Assembly: GCA_028282645.1 (NCBI GenBank)
Contig: JANQHM010000110.1
Location: 1 to 34,041 of the forward strand
Source of the DNA: Candidatus Gastranaerophilales bacterium
Lineage (GTDB): Bacteria > Cyanobacteriota > Vampirovibrionia > Gastranaerophilales > JANQFW01
Reading direction: 5' to 3'
Length of the DNA stretch: 34,041 nucleotides
The translations under genes and the position numbers were made by a program. Shown piece by piece: positions 32,180 through 34,041 of the stretch (positions within the stretch are counted from its first letter, which is position 1; every line of letters begins with the position of its first letter). The notes beneath the pieces are model-generated. The model saw only the letters and a program-made list of their open reading frames with translations, was not told the origin of the DNA and made no database searches.

Positions 32180-32223
32180 ATAAAATAAAACCGGATAAGA
32201 GGATGGCAACCCTAAGACCCGGT
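32180..32223 (-). terminator. Structured terminator after the HEAT-like gene
   Basis: On the minus strand ACCGG (rc of 32219-32223) pairs with CCGGT (rc of 32190-32194), enclosing a second stem AGGGT-TGCC-ATCCT, and T-rich sequence follows (TTTATTTTATTTTTA). It lies about 30 bases after the stop of the HEAT-like gene. The two-tiered shape is more elaborate than an ordinary terminator. Confidence 0.6.
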
Positions 32224-32250
32224 AACCAATTGCTAAAACCCATTCATTCT

Positions 32251-34041
32251 CTATTCAAGTACTTCTAGTATTTTTTTACGAGCATTATCCGGCAAGTACC
32301 CCCTTTTTTGATCATAATGCAGCCTGGATATTCGAGAAATTCTCTTTAAAGAGCTATCTTTTGCTTCCAGCTCTTTTTGGAGTACAAGGGCTTCTGTATA
32401 TAGATCGGGGGATTTAGATGATTTCCTTATATCATTCACTGTATTTAACACTTTTGTAAAAATAGTCTTAAATATAAGATTTCCATCTTTATCTTTTATT
32501 TCATTTCCATTTTTATCTTCAAGTTTTTCACAAGTAAGCAGACAGCCTTTTTTAAGTGCTATATCCTTTAAAGCTTTTAAGGAACAAATTATCACATTTT
32601 CATACTTGTCCTTAACGCCTTTATTAATTAACATATCTACAATTTGATTTATCACATCTTCATCTTTAGTATTAGCTGCTATTTTACCCAGGGCTTTACA
32701 AGAATAAGCTCTTATACCATCATTTGAATCATTAATGCCTTTTTGTTCTGCGCTAAGTAGGTCGAACATTGTTTTTTGCAAGTCTTTATCTTTAGTACCA
32801 GCTGCTATTTTACCTAGAGCTTTGTAAGAATAAGCTCTTACAGGGACATTTAAATTATTAATGCCTTTACTAATTATACCTATAATTGTACTTCCCCTAT
32901 TTTCATCTTTAGTTGCTATATTACCCAAGGCTTCATAAGAATAAGCTCTTACATCATCATCTGAATCATTAATGCCTTTTCCTTGTGCTGTAAGGATATT
33001 AAATATTTCTTCTTGTAAGCTTTCATCTTTAGTATTAGCTGCTATATTACCCAGGGCTTTATAAGAATAAGCTTTTACAAAGTCATCTGAATCATTAATG
33101 CCTTTTGTTTCTGCTGTCAGGAGATTGAACATTGTTTTTTGCAAGTCTTTATCATCTTTAATACTAGCTGCTATTTTATTTAGAACATTGTAAGAATAAT
33201 CCTTTACTACTTCATCTGCATCATTAATACCTTTTGTTTCTGTTGTCAGGGCCTTGAATATTTTGCTTTGCAAGTTTTCATCTTTAGTACTAGCTACTAT
33301 TTTACCTAAAGCACTGCAAGAATAATTCTTTACTAGTACATCTGAATCATTAATGCCTTTTTCGTTTGCCATCAGATACTTTGATATCTCTTCTTGTAAC
33401 TTTTTATCTTGAGTATTAGCTCCTATATTGCCCAGAGCTTTATAAGAAAAAGCTCTTACAAGGTTATATGAATTATTAATGCCTTTTTCGTTTGCTATCA
33501 GATACTTTGATATCTCTTCTTGTAACTTTTTATCTTGAGTATTAGCTCCTATATTGCCCAGAGCTTTATAAGAATAAGCTCTTACAAAGTTATTTGAATC
33601 ATTAATGCCTTTTTCATTTGCCATCAGATACTTTAATATCTTTTCTTGTAACTCTTTATCTTGAGTATTAACTCCTATATTGCCCATAGCTTCATAAGAA
33701 TAAGCTTTTAGATAATCATCTGAATCATTAATGCCTTTTCCTGGTGCTATAAGGATATTAAATATTTCTTCTTGTAAGCTTTTATCTTTAATATTAGCTA
33801 CTATTGAAGTTATAAAAGGCTGATCAACTACTTTCCTTATCTCTTTTCGCACATAATCTCTTATTGTTTCATTTTCTTTGTTATTATTGCTTGCCGCAGT
33901 ATATATTTTGGTCATATAGTCTAAAGGAATTTTTTTAGATTTCATTTCTTCAATAATCTCTTCACCCTTATCGGTACCGCAAAATCCGGCTAAAAATTTG
34001 TTTTTTAAGCCTAAAACTGAACTTCGGCTAAATTCAAATGT
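32251..34041 (-). CDS. HEAT-like repeat protein, 5' end outside the window
   Basis: The frame is open to the last base of the window, 32 codons beyond the first visible ATG (33945), and the upstream residues (FLAGFCGTDKGEEIIEEMKS) look like real protein, so the gene very likely begins outside. About 10 repeats of ~42 residues run through most of the visible part, each with LQEEIFNIL, KGINDSDD, VRAYSYKALGNIAANTKDE. Each repeat would form a two-helix HEAT/armadillo-type unit, giving a solenoid for protein binding. The last ~110 residues are not repeated and end with DNARKKILEVLE. No signal peptide can be judged. The function is unknown; a scaffold or a eukaryote-interaction protein are options. 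Confidence 0.75.
   Translation of the reverse strand, partial: TFEFSRSSVLGLKNKFLAGFCGTDKGEEIIEEMKSKKIPLDYMTKIYTAASNNNKENETIRDYVRKEIRKVVDQPFITSIVANIKDKSLQEEIFNILIAPGKGINDSDDYLKAYSYEAMGNIGVNTQDKELQEKILKYLMANEKGINDSNNFVRAYSYKALGNIGANTQDKKLQEEISKYLIANEKGINNSYNLVRAFSYKALGNIGANTQDKKLQEEISKYLMANEKGINDSDVLVKNYSCSALGKIVASTKDENLQSKIFKALTTETKGINDADEVVKDYSYNVLNKIAASIKDDKDLQKTMFNLLTAETKGINDSDDFVKAYSYKALGNIAANTKDESLQEEIFNILTAQGKGINDSDDDVRAYSYEALGNIATKDENRGSTIIGIISKGINNLNVPVRAYSYKALGKIAAGTKDKDLQKTMFDLLSAEQKGINDSNDGIRAYSCKALGKIAANTKDEDVINQIVDMLINKGVKDKYENVIICSLKALKDIALKKGCLLTCEKLEDKNGNEIKDKDGNLIFKTIFTKVLNTVNDIRKSSKSPDLYTEALVLQKELEAKDSSLKRISRISRLHYDQKRGYLPDNARKKILEVLE
32620..33800 (-). repeat. Tandem ~126-bp coding repeats in the HEAT-like gene
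   Basis: About nine to ten units of roughly 126 bases. Neighbouring units around 33400-33670 are nearly identical at DNA level, including silent positions, with only a few substitutions, while units around 32850-32930 are shorter and more diverged. This shows recent unit duplication or gene conversion. Confidence 0.85.

Noticed and set aside
32181-32223. Riboswitch reading of the GGATGGCAACCC stretch
   Set aside because: It lies downstream of a gene end on the minus strand and upstream of no plus-strand gene; it does not match any riboswitch core I can recall.
32620-33800. Regularly spaced repeats resembling a CRISPR array
   Set aside because: The period is ~126 bases, the whole unit is similar (no unique spacers), and it is in one open reading frame coding for a HEAT-like solenoid.

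Overview
The window is AT-rich DNA from a Gram-negative, flagellated bacterium. My best guess is a non-photosynthetic cyanobacterial relative (Vampirovibrionia / 'Melainabacteria', Gastranaerophilales-like). The clues are very low GC, a divergent-PAP2 gene (COG1963) next to a prenyl synthase, AroH-type chorismate mutase, ThyX instead of ThyA, type IV-pilin-like genes together with a short flagellin, and a lipoprotein signal. This placement is an inference; no rRNA or tRNA is present to confirm it.

Layout. 1-3.7 kb: 3' end of a secreted-looking protein with calcium-loop motifs, a repeat-rich intergenic region with two near-twin terminators, then an HMW1C-like (GT41) protein glycosyltransferase. 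3.7-7.1 kb (minus): four overlapping genes for prepilin-like proteins (PilX-, GspH/FimT-, PilW- and PilV-like). 7.5-10.4 kb: a ferredoxin, then a minus-strand rsgA-ispA-PAP2 operon. 10.9-11.8 kb: a minimal flagellin with a repeat-rich upstream region. 12.2-14.5 kb: rsmE overlapping a tRNA nucleotidyltransferase (HD type). 14.7-17.7 kb: a chemoreceptor, an orphan membrane protein and a very small lipoprotein candidate. 17.8-23.1 kb: speD, speE, then a tight one-carbon/corrinoid methyl-transfer set (MetE-core-like protein, CooC-like ATPase, FolD, AcsE-like methyltransferase). 23.8-26.5 kb (minus): a two-gene cassette of an SF1 helicase with a nuclease-like N-terminal region and a DUF2290-like protein, which looks like accessory or defence material. 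26.9-32.1 kb: rpmE, thyX, prfA-prmC, aroH, rpsP and a RecB/Cas4-like nuclease. 32.2 kb to the end: a long HEAT-like repeat protein that runs off the window.

How the genes work together. SpeD and SpeE consume S-adenosylmethionine, and the following cluster looks built to move a methyl group from methyl-tetrahydrofolate to a corrinoid and possibly on to homocysteine, which would refill methionine. Acetyl-CoA synthase genes are not seen here. PrfA and PrmC are the classic release factor/methylase pair.

The most striking non-coding signal is two families of short dispersed repeats confined to intergenic DNA. Family R1 is about 107 bp with TATAC...GTATA ends and inner inverted repeats. Family R2 is about 93 bp and ends in a GGTGATG/CATCACC palindrome. 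At 27165-27341 an R1 copy sits inside an R2 copy with a clean TA duplication, which marks R1 as a MITE-like mobile element. Recent tandem duplication is also visible inside genes: a 51-bp in-frame repeat at the start of thyX and nearly identical 126-bp units in the HEAT-like gene.
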